Positions 34,363 to 46,520 of a stretch of 64,000 nt of DNA are shown here, piece after piece. The position numbers were made by a program, and so were the translations under genes. The stretch spans positions 20,088,618 through 20,152,617 of the forward strand of contig OX438759.1 of the NCBI GenBank assembly GCA_949316235.1, read 5' to 3'. A model generated the notes under the pieces. That model was not told where the DNA came from, ran no database searches, and was given only the letters and a program-made list of their open reading frames with translations. The DNA is from Oegoconia quadripuncta. Lineage: Eukaryota; Arthropoda; Insecta; Lepidoptera; Autostichidae. Within the stretch, counting starts at the first letter, position 1. Each line of letters starts with the position of its first letter.

Positions 34363-35192
34363 CAGGGCGTCCCAAAGTTATGGGACATGAAGGGGAAGTA
34401 CCTTAAATATCGTAGATAGTGAATTTTGCTCAAAGAAGACTTTATGTTATTTTTAAAAGTTAGTAATTCTGCATTCATAGATTTTCTAAAAATTATTTGC
34501 TTCGGCTGGGAATCGAACCGACTCAAATGTGAAAAAAAAAACACCCTACTTTTATGATGCCAATCGAAAGAATAGCTAAAAAATAATAACTCTGCCTAAG
34601 TAACATAGTATTTTAAAAGAAAGGAACAACGTGAAATTAATCATTTTAATCAAATAAAAAACATACATGAAACTGCCGTAGTCAATTAAGTAGGTATTTT
34701 TTTGTAAATTAATTAATTAAATGCTCAAAATGTGATCCCTCTTGTCTTACGCAAATCGCCAATCTTTTAATGAGCCCGCTGCCTGTTGATTTTCTAATCA
34801 TTTTATGGTGAACACTCGATGTGATATGGCACAATTCTGTTTGCAACTCGCCTACGTTCTCGTATCGCTTTTTGTATAGCATATCTTTCACGTATCCCCA
34901 AAAGAAGAAATCTAATCATTTTATGTTGTTCCTTTCTTTTAAAATACTATGTTACTTAGGCAGAGTTATTATTTTTTAGCTATTCTTTCGATTGGCATCA
35001 TAAAAGTAGGGTGTTTTTTTTTTCACATTTGAGTCGGTTCGATTCCCAGCCGAAGCAAATAATTTTTAGAAAATCTATGAATGCAGAATTACTAACTTTT
35101 AAAAATAACATAAAGTCTTCTTTGAGCAAAATTCACTATCTACGATATTTAAGGTACTTCCCCTTCATGTCCCATAACTTTGGGACGCCCTG
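34363..35192 (-). mobile_element. Internally deleted Tc1/mariner element, 830 bp
   Basis: Both ends read CAGGGCGTCCCAAAGTTATG in inverted orientation, each flanked by TA (34361-34362 and 35193-35194). The termini are about 268-bp inverted repeats shared with the longer element at 36002-38120. Between them lies only the 3' part of the transposase gene in minus orientation. The junction near 34908-34915 joins the middle of the gene (AGAAGAAATCTAA) to the left-end sequence. It is a non-autonomous derivative of the same family. Confidence 0.93.
34709..34891 (-). pseudogene. 3' remnant of a mariner transposase
   Basis: This 60-codon remainder starts at KDMLYKKRYENV, matching the C-terminal part of the transposase at 36714-37736, and runs in frame to a C-terminus ending GSHFEHLIN. 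A GxHFEHL ending is common in insect mariner transposases, which suggests this fragment keeps the original tail. The longer copy differs by one base near 37680 and ends in a different frame. Confidence 0.8.
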
Positions 35193-35194
35193 TA

Positions 35195-35999
35195 TAGTGA
35201 CTACGCCCGTTATTATGTATTGAGTTGTGTGTATAAGCCGAAGCGCTTTAGAGAGCCGCCGGGGTAGAGAGGGGTAGAGTGGATGCGAATGCTCGCGACA
35301 GTCGTCGGGCCGAGAGGGGCTTTCACGGGTTTAATTGTAATCCTTCACCAACAATGCGCTTATTACATAACCCGGCGGCGCTCGGCGCTGTTTGATTACT
35401 AGAATACACATCATCCCATCCGGCGCCGGATTTCATGCAATTATAACGGAGCCGTGACGCGACGAAAATAAATATTTCAACATTTTCAACCCCATTGCAC
35501 AAAGCACGCACTATTCACTACACGCACGATATATCACAAGTCTCGCTACAGGAACCCATTGTACGACCGGGTTTTTGTTATTTTTTATTCGATTCACGAT
35601 GTTTTGTCGTCCATGTCGTGGATTACGCTCTTTGAAATATAAATGGGACTTAGTTTTGGCACGTCATAAAGAGCTGGAGAGAGCTCGTTGTTCGATTTAT
35701 TGCTTGTAGTTAGGTAGAGTCGCAATAGTATTTCATCGGTGTGGGAGCTAACTACTGTTTGTTTAGCATTTAGTAGTGAAGAGGGCGGAGGAGCGAGGAC
35801 GAACGACGCGACGTCAACTCAAATACCGAGACGTGTCATTTACACACGTTCTGATTGCGACGCGCCCCGCCCTCCCCTCCCGCGCTCTGCACTAAATTAC
35901 CTATGCGTTAAACCTCTAATTAGTTTCTGTATCCGAATATAGAACACATGTATGACGTACTACATCGGGTTTCTAAATATTTTAGTATAGAATGTATTA
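35195..35999. other. Non-coding stretch between the two mariner elements
   Basis: A GC-rich patch lies at about 35240-35420 and another at 35780-35890. No gene supported. Confidence 0.4.
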
Positions 36000-36001
36000 T
36001 A

Positions 36002-36269
36002 CAGGGCGTCCCAAAGTTATGGGACATGAAGGGGAAGTACCTTAAATATCGTAGATAGTGAATTTTGCTCAAAGAAGACTTTATGTTATTTTTAAAAGTT
36101 AGTAATTCTGCATTCATAGATTTTCTAAAAATTACTTGCTTCGGCTGGGAATCGAACCGACTTAAATGTGAAAAAAAAAACACCCTACTTTTATGATGCC
36201 AATCGAAAGAATAGCTAAAAAATAATAACTCTGCCTAAGTAACATAGTATTTTAAAAGAAAGGAACAAC
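36002..36269 (+). repeat. Left terminal inverted repeat of the mariner-like element
   Basis: It contains a short open frame (MFFFSHLSRFDS...) that recurs in every copy of this terminus. That reflects copying of the repeat, not a gene. It ends near GGAACAACATAAAATG. Confidence 0.9.
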
Positions 36270-36713
36270 ATAAAATGATTGAGTCAAATTTCAAGAAAGT
36301 TATTTATTGCCGACGACGTTCGAAAAGTAGCGATATTATCATTCCAAAGATAGCATTGATTATTCGTAAATAAGTACCCACTTCATAAAATAGGTACTAA
36401 CATAGTTTTCCTTATTATAAGTGCACGTGTAGATGAAATGATAAAACTTGTATTTCAATACGTCCTCTGTAAGCTAGACAGAAGGCAAATTAAAAACAAA
36501 AATAAATAATTTATAATTTGAAAATGGAACAGTTTATGACAGCGTTTGTTTGAATGCATACTTTTTAAGATATTTTAAAAAGAAGTGATATTTTTAAATG
36601 TTGTTCTTAAATTTGAAAATGGAACAGTATGTGCGAGCGTTTGTTTTTCGGATATTGATCTGTTTAGTCTCAATTCACTTACACAAGTGTTATTGTGTTA
36701 ATTTATTGCGAAC

Positions 36714-37736
36714 ATGGCATATCAAGTAAGTTTTGATCTAATGGAAGCATATTTTTTGAACGATAAAGATATCTCTAGAAGTTTGCGGTGGTATGGCGTA
36801 AAATATCCTGATAGACAAATACCGTCTCGTAAAGTTTTGAAAAGGCTTGTGAACAATTTGAAAACTCTGGGACGTTTCGATAAACGCCCAAGAGAACCAC
36901 AGCAAGAAAACCATACGATCAACGACGAAGAACTTGGTATTTTAATTTACTTTTCGGCTTTTCCGAAAGCATCGGTGAGAGAAGGAGAACATGAAATTGG
37001 AGTTTCAAAAAGTAAAATACACCGTGTATTAAAAAAACACGGTTTTAAGAGTTATGTTGAAGGACGATTGGTTCAAAAATTACTTCCGGGCGATACAGAA
37101 AGGAGAAAAAATTTCTGTCTTGATATCCAGGCACGATTGCTCGAAGATCCAAATTTTTTGGATAATATTATTTGGACAGACGAATCTAACTTTAGCAATA
37201 ACGGTATGTATAACCGCAACAATAATCGTATTTGGTCTAAAGAAAATCCCCTACGAGTGACTGAAACTAATAACCAAGTGCGTTTTTCACTCAACTGTTG
37301 GTGCGGACTTTTAAAAAACCGGGTTTTCTTAATCCATTTTTACCAAGGAACCTTGAACACAGAAAAGTATTTAGGAATACTTCAAATTTTAAGGGATAAG
37401 ATAAGAAACCATTCCGCGGCGGAGCAAGAAAACTTAATTTTCCAACAAGATGGAGCTCCGGCTCATAATAGTCGGAGAGCAGCAGATTTTCTAAATGAAT
37501 GTTTTCCTACATGGATTGGTACAAATGGACCGATTAGATGGCCGGCCAGATCCCCGGACCTCACACCATTAGATTTCTTCTTTTGGGGATACGTGAAAGA
37601 TATGCTATACAAAAAGCGATACGAGAACGTAGGCGAGTTGCAAACAGAATTGTGCCATATCACATCGAGTGTTCACCATAATTTATTAGAAAATCAACAG
37701 GCAGCGGGCTCATTAAAAGATTGGCGATTTGCGTAA
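36714..37736 (+). CDS. Tc1/mariner-type transposase (DDD)
   Basis: The 340-codon frame has two helix-turn-helix-like regions in residues about 8-125 (SRKVLKRLVNNLKT and VSKSKIHRVLKKHGF). An RNase-H-like core follows with acidic residues D156 (WTDES), D246 (QQDGAPAH) and D287 (SPDLTPLDFFFWG). I count 40 residues between the last two, so this is not a classic DD34D mariner; it fits DD40/41D-type insect elements. The core SPDLTPLD-FFxWG is intact. The C-terminus (LLENQQAAGSLKDWRFA) differs from that of the deleted copy at 34709-34891, which carries one extra base at the matching place. The last about 17 residues are therefore probably frameshifted and the native tail lost. The ATG follows about 440 bp of non-coding sequence inside the left repeat. 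Activity is uncertain. Confidence 0.9.
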   Translation: MAYQVSFDLMEAYFLNDKDISRSLRWYGVKYPDRQIPSRKVLKRLVNNLKTLGRFDKRPREPQQENHTINDEELGILIYFSAFPKASVREGEHEIGVSKSKIHRVLKKHGFKSYVEGRLVQKLLPGDTERRKNFCLDIQARLLEDPNFLDNIIWTDESNFSNNGMYNRNNNRIWSKENPLRVTETNNQVRFSLNCWCGLLKNRVFLIHFYQGTLNTEKYLGILQILRDKIRNHSAAEQENLIFQQDGAPAHNSRRAADFLNECFPTWIGTNGPIRWPARSPDLTPLDFFFWGYVKDMLYKKRYENVGELQTELCHITSSVHHNLLENQQAAGSLKDWRFA

Positions 37737-37852
37737 GACAAGAGGGATCACATTTTGAGCATTTAATTAATTAATTTACAAAAAAATACCTACTTAATTG
37801 ACTACGGCAGTTTCATGTATGTTTTTTATTTGATTAAAATGATTAATTTCAC

Positions 37853-38120
37853 GTTGTTCCTTTCTTTTAAAATACTATGTTACTTAGGCAGAGTTATTAT
37901 TTTTTAGCTATTCTTTCGATTGGCATCATAAAAGTAGGGTGTTTTTTTTTTCACATTTGAGTCGGTTCGATTCCCAGCCGAAGCAAATAATTTTTAGAAA
38001 ATCTATGAATGCAGAATTACTAACTTTTAAAAATAACATAAAGTCTTCTTTGAGCAAAATTCACTATCTACGATATTTAAGGTACTTCCCCTTCATGTCC
38101 CATAACTTTGGGACGCCCTG
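37853..38120 (-). repeat. Right terminal inverted repeat of the mariner-like element
   Basis: Inverted relative to 36002-36269 with few differences, ending GGGACGCCCTG followed by the TA target site. It starts near GTTGTTCCTTTCTTTTAAAA. Confidence 0.9.
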
Positions 38121-38122
38121 TA

Positions 38123-38761
38123 TATCGTTCTATATTAAGATATGTAGAACTTTATGTTCATAAATATTATAACCAACTGCGAAACCTAAATTACAATAAA
38201 GTTTAATGTAAAGTCTCAGTGATAAGATTCACATTCTTACAAGGAAAAATGATTTCACTTAATAGACGAACGGGCACGATTTTCGTGTGGAAACGATATG
38301 AACACTCGCGCTCACGCACAATACGAGTTTAATTAGCTATGTAGTGCGCAGTACACGCCGCGCAACACGTTCAATGGATTATACGATATTATAATTAATG
38401 ATAGAATCTAATTAACATATTTGTATAAAGTTGACTTCACATGACCGACTAGTTAATACACATAAGCTATTTATAGAGAAGCCAACGCACCATTTTTCGA
38501 TTTTCTTTTCAGACGACTGTTTGAACAACAGCAAGTTGTCAGAAAAAGAATGAAGAGATAAACAATTTTTAGGAACTATTATAGTCCAGTAAAGATACAC
38601 TTTTAACTCCTATAATCTTAAAGGCCGTGATTTTTTTACATGAATAGAGAACCTGTCAGTGATAGAATGAAAATGTTTTTTAACAAATTGGAAGCTCGTT
38701 TTAGAATAGCATAGGTATTTAGTAATAAAACATAGACTATACGATTGAAATCACAATTTTT
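38123..38761. other. AT-rich non-coding stretch
   Basis: Nothing recognised. Confidence 0.4.
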
Positions 38762-39068
38762 AAACGACTTCAAAAAGGAGGAGGTTCTGTATTCGGGGCG
38801 TATTGTTACTGTTTTGTTGATAGTGTATTTTATAGGCTAGGCAGGCACCGACTTCAAAAAGTACCTATTGTATATATTATTAATTTCATTATTATACCTA
38901 ACTATTATTGTATAGCATATAAATTGTATTGTATTCTCATTATATATAATAGTGTATATCTATCTATAAAGAACATTCTGCTCTGGTTTATTATTTCATA
39001 CTTTTCAGTTATTATTATTGCAGTAGTTTAATTAAATTACGTTTTCCGGGTTTTTTGAAGTCGTTTTT
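38762..39068. repeat. Dispersed repeat bounded by inverted AAACGACTTCAAAAA
   Basis: The left end reads AAACGACTTCAAAAAGGAGG; the right end, read in reverse, gives AAAACGACTTCAAAAAACCC. The string CGACTTCAAAAA-GGAGG is widespread in moth genomes. About 300 bp of AT-rich sequence lie between the ends, with CCGACTTCAAAAAGTACC once more inside at about 38858. No protein. Confidence 0.5.
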
Positions 39069-41299
39069 TTTTTACTGTGAATTTCATTGTGTCGGGGAAT
39101 ATACTTAGGTCTCTATTTTTAAAACATCTATCAATAACATAATGAACAATTTCACTGAGGGCAAACATCACGACTCATTAAACCATTTTTAGAAAATATA
39201 ACTACCTATCCATTGATTATTTTTTTAGAAAATTGCTTCAGGAGATCTTAGCATCATCCACAACGTAGTGAAGTTCACAGTGATAAGTTTAATTTAATAT
39301 TGTAGGTTTTATAACTAAATTCCTGTAATACTTAAAGCAAGCCACAGAATACACATGACGTAGAGTAAATCTTAGTACATTATGTGGTCATGTGGCATGT
39401 GCCGTTAGATGGGCACCGTCTATGTCTACCCACTTCTAGGTACATCTGGACAAAGTAGTGCGTGATGTGATGTACTAGGTACATGTCCGTGAGGCGACAC
39501 ACGGTCGGCCCGTGCCCACGCCGCGCCTCAGGCGATGTATTTGCATAGTATTTTTGTGAAACCAATCGATAAGGCATTCACATAACTCGGAGCCATGTTC
39601 GAGGCGCAATCGTTGACCCCGCGGCCCCCATGGCCGTTCCTGAGTAGAATTATAGGTACATAATATACCGTGTTCAGCTCTGCTCGTGTGGAGGTTACTA
39701 ACACACTTGACTGAGTATTGACATGTCTCCTCGATCCGATTGGCGCCGAGAGTGGCCGCTGCTCGGATCATCGGATTACATGCGGTATTGTTTTTTTTAT
39801 TTGTGATGGACTGGAGGCACGTTCGACCACAATCTCACCGGTGGTACCTAAGTGAAAATGCAGCCGAAGCCGGAATCCGAGTAAATGCCTATTCACAATA
39901 TCAGTTCCATACCTTAGGAGACCGCAACGAAGAAGCGAAAAGGTTAATGTTCGGTAATGTCGAGAATAAACGGGTGGAATGGAAATCCACCTCGCACCTC
40001 GTAATTCGAAGATCGAAAGGCGGTGGCTGAATAATTTTATTCCAATTCCAAGGCAAACTCAGTGTTGCTGCATCTGTGTATAACGATAGTCGTGGAAGTA
40101 GCCGACCGTGCGTATGTACAGGGTAGAGACGGACGGTAGTACAGTCGGCCCGAGATTGTGTATTGATGTATGCTATGATGTGGCTCGGAGCGCCCCCGAT
40201 AGATATCACGCCATGTGTACACGCCTCCCTTAACTAAAGCTTGGCATAAAGCGTATACGACAGCTCGCTCCAGATAGTATCGTGAGCAAATTCTAAGCGC
40301 TACGAGTACAATACCGGTACGAATGGAAACATTTGCATGGTTTCACAATTGGTAGACAAAGATACCCTTATTAGATTATTTTCCTGACTGTGTGTATTCG
40401 CTTATACTTTGTAGTGGCGTGTTGTCACTTCATTTCGCTAATCATTTCGCAGGTAAAAGAGCAAAAATTCTATTAAGACTGTAATGATTTCAACAGTGAG
40501 AGAAATTCAAAGTTAACATTCATTAGCCGCCGCGCCGACATCGGGCGGCTCATACATTACCTACTAACAATGCTGTTTTTTCAGGATGTATTACGAGAAA
40601 GACTACAATTGACGGGATATAGAGCACGGGCACAATACAGGGAATGAAGTTTAAAGAATTTGCAGTCGAACGAACAGTGACAAAGGAGATTGTTATTCAA
40701 AAAGTTTGTTGTTTGCGAGTTTTATTGTAGCGAACAGGAATAGCCGACGGACGAGTTCGAGAAACGAATACCTACATAACGTCTAGTAGAATTCAGTTGG
40801 TCTAGAACAAAAAGACGACTTCGTTTCCGTCCAACCACAGTAAAATGATCCAACAGTCGGGGACACCTGAATCCTTCGATGGGAGATATGGATACTGGAA
40901 GTGAAGTATCTGTCGAGTGTTCCTGTCGTAACCCACAAGAGAAATAAGTTTCATATTATGTTAGAATCGATAAGAAGAGATAGCGACCCTTTCTACATTG
41001 GAATTGTCTTTCGTGCTCACTGAATTGAAACATTTTGTTTAGAAGGCAATTTAAAAGCTGGCATTGTCACATAAAAGAAACAATTCCGAGAGTGGTAGTT
41101 TGTGTGATTGCGTTATTATCGCAATTGTCGTGAAATGACGATTACCGTCACGATTGCGGGCAGCGTTCCTTCGTAGTGGTGCGGTGCGCGCGCGCCGCTG
41201 ACGGTTTAGCGTATAACAAATGATGTGGCTGAGGGGTGCACGGTGGGATCAACTTTGTAAGCACTGCTAGAATATTAAAATTTTGCGTCATGTGGTTTC
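39069..41299. other. Non-coding stretch
   Basis: GGAGGCACGTTCGACCACAAT and AAGTGAAAATGCAGCCGAAG at 39810-39870 resemble a retroelement tail. The 96- and 102-codon frames around 39740-40209 lie on opposite strands of the same sequence and show no motif. No gene supported. Confidence 0.4.
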
Positions 41300-41590
41300 G
41301 GCACGTAAAACGAATGGAAGCAATCCATTTCTACCCGTGGGTGTCGTAAAAGGGTACCAAGGGATTATCCACCAAAAAACATTAAAGATTGCACGTTTCA
41401 ACGGCGATGAGCTCACCCCCCATTTCTATATATTTCGTAAGGTGAACCGTGGATGTTGTTTCATGCATTAATCTCTTAATGTTTGGAACACCAAAACACT
41501 AATGTTTGGGATATCTCTGACCACCTCATTAGGGATAAAGGTCGTGGCTAACTTCTTATCGCTGGAGTAACCACCATTCTTTTCTTTTTT
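41300..41590 (+). repeat. Dispersed repeat F, copy 2
   Basis: CCCGTGGGTGTCGTAAAAGG, CGGCGATGAGCTCACC, ATGTTTGGGATATCTCTGAC and CACCTCATTAGGGATAAAGG follow the block order of 19660-19895. Confidence 0.5.
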
Positions 41591-44500
41591 CTGCCCTCTC
41601 TTGCAAATCTTTATACGACATGACATGTACTATCCTTTATCTGGCTGATGTAGTCTTACCTTGTCGAAACTTACTGTGGGTCGAATTTGCCAGTTGGCTA
41701 TACAGTTGTTCATTACCGTTGCGGGAAGGTACACAATGAGGAGCTGAGAGTGTAGTATTTTAAAACACCTGCATCTTGAACGTGATACAACGTGAAGCGA
41801 ACGGCAGTAGAGATTGATACAATCAATAAGCACTTTCAGTTCGATTAATTTCCGACGTTAGCTTTTGTCAATAAATATTAAAGTCTCTATCCACAACACA
41901 ATACAATATTACAATTACTCAAACACTCTCATTGTAATTTAAAGGAATAATAAATTACATCTAGTAAATTACATCTCCCCAATAACATTATGTAGTAAAA
42001 AATCCAACAAAAAACCCGCCCGTAAACGAAACTTTTCCTAAATTGTACTTCATCGAGAGCTCTTTGTGCCGAGACGATTTCAATCAAGGCGTTTCTATTT
42101 TTTCTATTGAATATTTTTTGTGCGGTGTTCTAACAGGCGGCCGTGCAGCGAGGGCTTATTACTGAAGTGTTGGCTCTCCCACGGGTATTAAGGCGCACTG
42201 TGGCGTGGCAGATGGATGAACACTAGCCTCACGCACGGGTTCGCCCACTCTCCAAATAATGAAATAGGAACCCGATGTTCGCCGCGCGCCGTCGGTACAC
42301 GCCGATACCGTCTCGCGGTAATTAGATAGCGTCATGACGTCCGGACGCGTTTCGTTATCAGTCGCCTCTCTGGGCTCACGCACATCCCTAATAGTGAGTA
42401 ATGAGCACGTAGGCTTCACAGACTCGTGGGCGCGCTAACGAGCCTCGCTGACTAACTTATTGCGTTTAAACTTTACTCTCAAACTGTGTTCGCTAACCGA
42501 CTATAAATACCGAATTGTTCGAGGCAACCTTTAGGATGCTGCACTTCGCATTATGCGAATGGGCTATTATGAAACGGAATTAGACCTCCGCTCTGGGCTA
42601 TTCAAAGGTTTGAATACGTGAGCGACCATAAAACAAAAGTTCATTCTTTAAAATCTGCGCTCGCGATCGAGGCTCGACAAGAATTCTTTTGTGCGGCGAC
42701 GCCTGAGCCGCCAGGGTTACTGCGGGGCGGGGGCGGGGCGCGGCAAGGGGATGTTTATTTATTTCCTAGATGCCATGACAAAGCGCAGCGCTCTCTAATT
42801 TATGGCCATCGCGTATCTTCTATGGACAGACATTGTGCTACAGACAGTAGAGCCACGTCAGGAAACTGATAAAACACGCAATGTGCACGCTCCTGCTACA
42901 AGTAGGTACTGCATTAAAGATAACATTAACCTTCGGCCGACAATGATGCGTCAAAGAGGTGTGAGGCCTCTGATAAGGGCATGTCGTAATCGTTAGTGGC
43001 AATGAAACTTTATGTGACACGACATGACTCTAGTCACGACTATTATTGACACTGTGTGACAAGAAGATTTATTATATGGTGTCAGTTAAAGACTGACAAT
43101 TACGGGAAGCTTACTCCGCTCTGTTGGAGGATTTAAGCTTAGGATATTACGACAGCCAGAAAGGTTTCTTATATATAATAATTCCTAAACGAATCCGAGT
43201 GCCGTCGAGCGTGAGGATGATATTCTGATGACGTAGAGTCACACACGATCATATATTACACTAAAGGGTCAACTGAGACGACAAGACATTTTAATTTTTA
43301 TTCTTCTTTAGTTCGATCCAACGGAATATTCTAATATTATATTCCTATTTTCCCCAAACGTGGCACGGACTGAAATGGCATTCACATTTCCTTATCTTTT
43401 TCCAACGAACGGTGTTGTTTACATGAAATAATATTTTCCATTCTAGATGTTACTGTATTTAACGAGTGAAATTCGTTTATACAGTAATGAGGTTGTTTAT
43501 TTGGGGTAACACGAGCGCCCCGCCCGCCCCGCCCGCGCCCCGCCGCGACTGTCGGACCATTAACGACGAAATGTCGATTTTAATTAGCTTTAAAGTACAC
43601 TAAATGTACCGATTCAGATGTTATCTAGAGGTTGCGGCGATACCTCCCTACCGTGAGCACCGGGCCTGCATCTACTCGTTATATCACTCAATAAACCGCG
43701 GCCGGAAACCGCGGTCGGTGTCTTTTAAAATGTCCAGCGCAATGTCAAGAAATATTGCTTGCACTAAATCTCAAGGCTGGTAAAATATAACATATTTATT
43801 ATGTCGTTCGCTCTTATTTATAGTGTCATACCGAGCTACACTGTCGCTATAGATTATTATAAGTTGTTGGTAGGTAGGTAAAGCTGAGAAAATCATTAGT
43901 TCAGGAATTGGGTTCGTTGTATGCATTACATCACACAAGCTACTTATTTGGCGAGCACAGATATTTTGATAGCCTTGAAGCAATGGCCCTACTGCTCACC
44001 ACTGGTCTATGCTGACTTTATGCAGGCTTTTACAACATTATGGTTCTATTTCCTATTTCAGCTTTCATTATTATTTTTATGTAACATCTTCATGGACATT
44101 GTTAGCTGAATAAATGTTTTTCTTTTTTTTTTCTATTCTACTTTGCCGGGAACAGCACAAGCAAATAATTTAGAATATTAAAAGTCTACGTCCTATTGCC
44201 TACCTATTTTAGTTTAATAAAATAGTAGATTTCCGTAAAATGCATGTCAGTTTGTGATTTGGGAAGTAGGTATTTGCTATCAACGACAATTTTAAAGCTG
44301 TCTGTTTTCATACAAACCTAGTTGTCAGGGTTATATCGCTTCCTGAGCCACTAGAATAGTTAACATCGTTACTGGTTCATCATGATTATTGACTCGTTTA
44401 TTAATTGGGGAAAGTTTCAAACGCATTTTCCCAAATCACCCCACGGTCGGGGGGCAATTCAGTGGCGTCGTGTCTGTGTCTGCCCTCAAGTGTTATTGCA

Positions 44501-46219
44501 ATTAGTCATCGCGCGGGTAGGGGGGGGGGGGGGGACGCGAGGGGGGTGGGGAGGGATTTGTGCTCGTTTATTATCTGTGCGCGGTGTGTCCGCCCCGCGG
44601 CGCCGCTCGCGACCGGGAACGATGACTAATTGATTATCCAGTACTCGTAACAGACACGGAGCTCATCAAATACAGTTCTGGTTGATATATACCATAGAGG
44701 AATAACACTACCCGAATATATAACTAGCTACGACAGCTTTATTTATCTGCAATCCATAATTATCATTATAGGGACTTACGTACCTTTGAATTTGATATGT
44801 AAAGGGAACCATCATTCATGGACTATCCAGGAAAACGATTTGAAAGGTATCATAATAAGTCTTGAAGATAGACAGGAGTACAGGGCATGACGTCACATAC
44901 CTATCTGACTCAAAATGTTATAGAAATGTCAAGTTGCAGTAAGTAGATAGGACCGGATGGTTGATGTGCGCTGACGCAGTCGAAACACCTCCCCGCACGT
45001 CGGTAATTAGGTTTTTGTGCGCCGACTCTGTCCGTGGTGAAATTGGACACGTAAATAAATATTTATAGAGGAGCCGGAGCAGGCCGAAGGAGGCCGGGGC
45101 TCCGCTGCGGCCCGTCAAATGTAAATCAGTATTTCGGGCAGGTCCTGGCCGCTTTCTCCGCGACGCGGGCGCACGCTTATTATTGCTAAATAAGTGCCTA
45201 TCGGGCCAATTCTGTACACCGCATTTTGAAAGGTTTTTGCGGTAAAAAGACGGTGGCATTTCTCGAGGTGAGTGAAAGGTACTCGGGACCGTAATTGGCC
45301 GCTCTCGTTTCATTACAGCGCGGTAACATTTATTACATTTTATCATTAACTCGACGTAATTACAGAATAATATAATGGACGGCTGCTGTCCCCCCCCTCC
45401 CTCCGCCCGAGCCCCGCACGGGCGCCCCTCGCGCTTTGTTCGACATTTTTTCAAACTTTTCATCCTTTCAACGCAGTCCCCACTCTGTAAACTGCTTTGT
45501 GTAATTATACAAAAAACTTCTTTAAGCTGTACGTGAGTTGGTTCAAAAGATGCAATCAAGATAAATTGCCTTCCGATCCCTTTTGAAAAACTTTGCTAAA
45601 CTACTTCGGGCTAATGCTAAGGATTATAAATGGAGGACTCGCATTTCCAAGCGGACGCAGCGCAGGTACAACCGGTGTTTGAACAATAACAAACATTCGC
45701 AGAGTTCGTACAATGTGGCATGAAGAAGTACCTCGTTAACTCTAATAATGAACTAACTATTCAACTATTTCAAAATCATTGCACACATAATAATAAAACG
45801 TGTTCCTGATTCTCAGTCGTCCGTGATTCTCAGTAGTTACTGTCATCAACGAAAGAATAAGCGACTTACCAATCGCTATAATTTTTTTACGCTTACAATT
45901 GGCTCTAGACAATATAGAATATAAAAAGATATAACCTATAAGTAGGTACCTTACCTACCAAAAAGGCGAATGTTAGCGAGACACACAAACCTCTTTGCGC
46001 TATTAACATGTCAATATTAACATCTTGAAATTTAGAATTGCTAAAAAAATATTCTTTCAACTCTGCCATGAATTCGACTATCCTCAAATGATGTCATCGA
46101 TAATGGGCAATCTAATTACTTAGTAGGTAGGTATTTAGAAAATGTAATAGCACAGGGTTATAGTACGTACTTAACGCACGGATGTGATGTAAGCGTAATT
46201 TGCAATGGTTGTGGTATAA
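41591..46219. other. Long non-coding stretch with GC-rich islands
   Basis: GC-rich patches lie near 42700-42760, 43510-43555, 44500-44620 (including 15 G at 44520-44534), 45070-45180 and 45390-45440. The 213-codon minus-strand frame at 44918-45559 crosses one patch and has no motif, repeat or domain I can recognise. I see no splice-consistent exon set. These islands could be host regulatory or 5' regions. Confidence 0.4.
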
Positions 46220-46520
46220 CATTTAATTTAGTTTCCCGTGTTGAAAAAGGCGACTAAGGGACATAAGTACCAAACCCATCAATAGATTTGCCCGTTTCAC
46301 CCCACGCCGGCCGCGCCGCCGCCGCCGCCGCCGCCGCCGCCCGCCGGCGATAGGCTCTCCCCACAGAGATTTAATTTAAAAAACTGAATGTCCTCAGCTT
46401 ACGCTGTCACGTGTACATTTCTGTATATATTTCGAAAAATGAATATTTGAAATATCCATTTGTCTGTTATCTGTAATCACCCCATTAGGGGTAACTGTCG
46501 TCACTGTCGTGAACTAATAA
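46220..46520 (+). repeat. Dispersed repeat F, diverged copy 3, with a (CCG)n run
   Basis: TTTCCCGTGTTGAAAAAGGC, GCTGTCACGTGTACATTTCT and CCATTAGGGGTAACTG follow the family F order loosely. A (CCG)n run occupies about 46315-46340. Confidence 0.4.

Larger units (their letters stand above)
36002..38120 (+). mobile_element. Tc1/mariner-superfamily element, 2119 bp, long inverted repeats
   Basis: It starts CAGGGCGTCCCAAAG and ends with the reverse complement, flanked by TA on both sides (36000-36001, 38121-38122). The inverted repeats are about 268 bp (36002-36269 and 37853-38120), much longer than in classic mariners (about 30 bp). One transposase gene lies between them. The two arms are nearly identical, so the element is probably fairly recent. 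Confidence 0.93.

Noticed and set aside
34338..38163. A 60-70 codon frame (MFFFSHLSRFDS...) occurring four times
   Set aside because: All four copies lie in the terminal inverted repeats of the two mariner elements. They recur because the repeat recurs. The C-termini differ where the flanking DNA begins, and there is no protein motif.
38762..39068. A link between the repeat string CGACTTCAAAAAAC and the Polinton slip site
   Set aside because: The match is limited to about 14 bases and neither flank extends it, so I regard it as coincidence, though it is kept as a caveat for the frameshift claim.
44918..45559. 213-codon minus-strand frame
   Set aside because: It crosses a GC-rich patch where stop codons are rare. 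No motif or compositional sign of coding is present, and there are no neighbouring exons.
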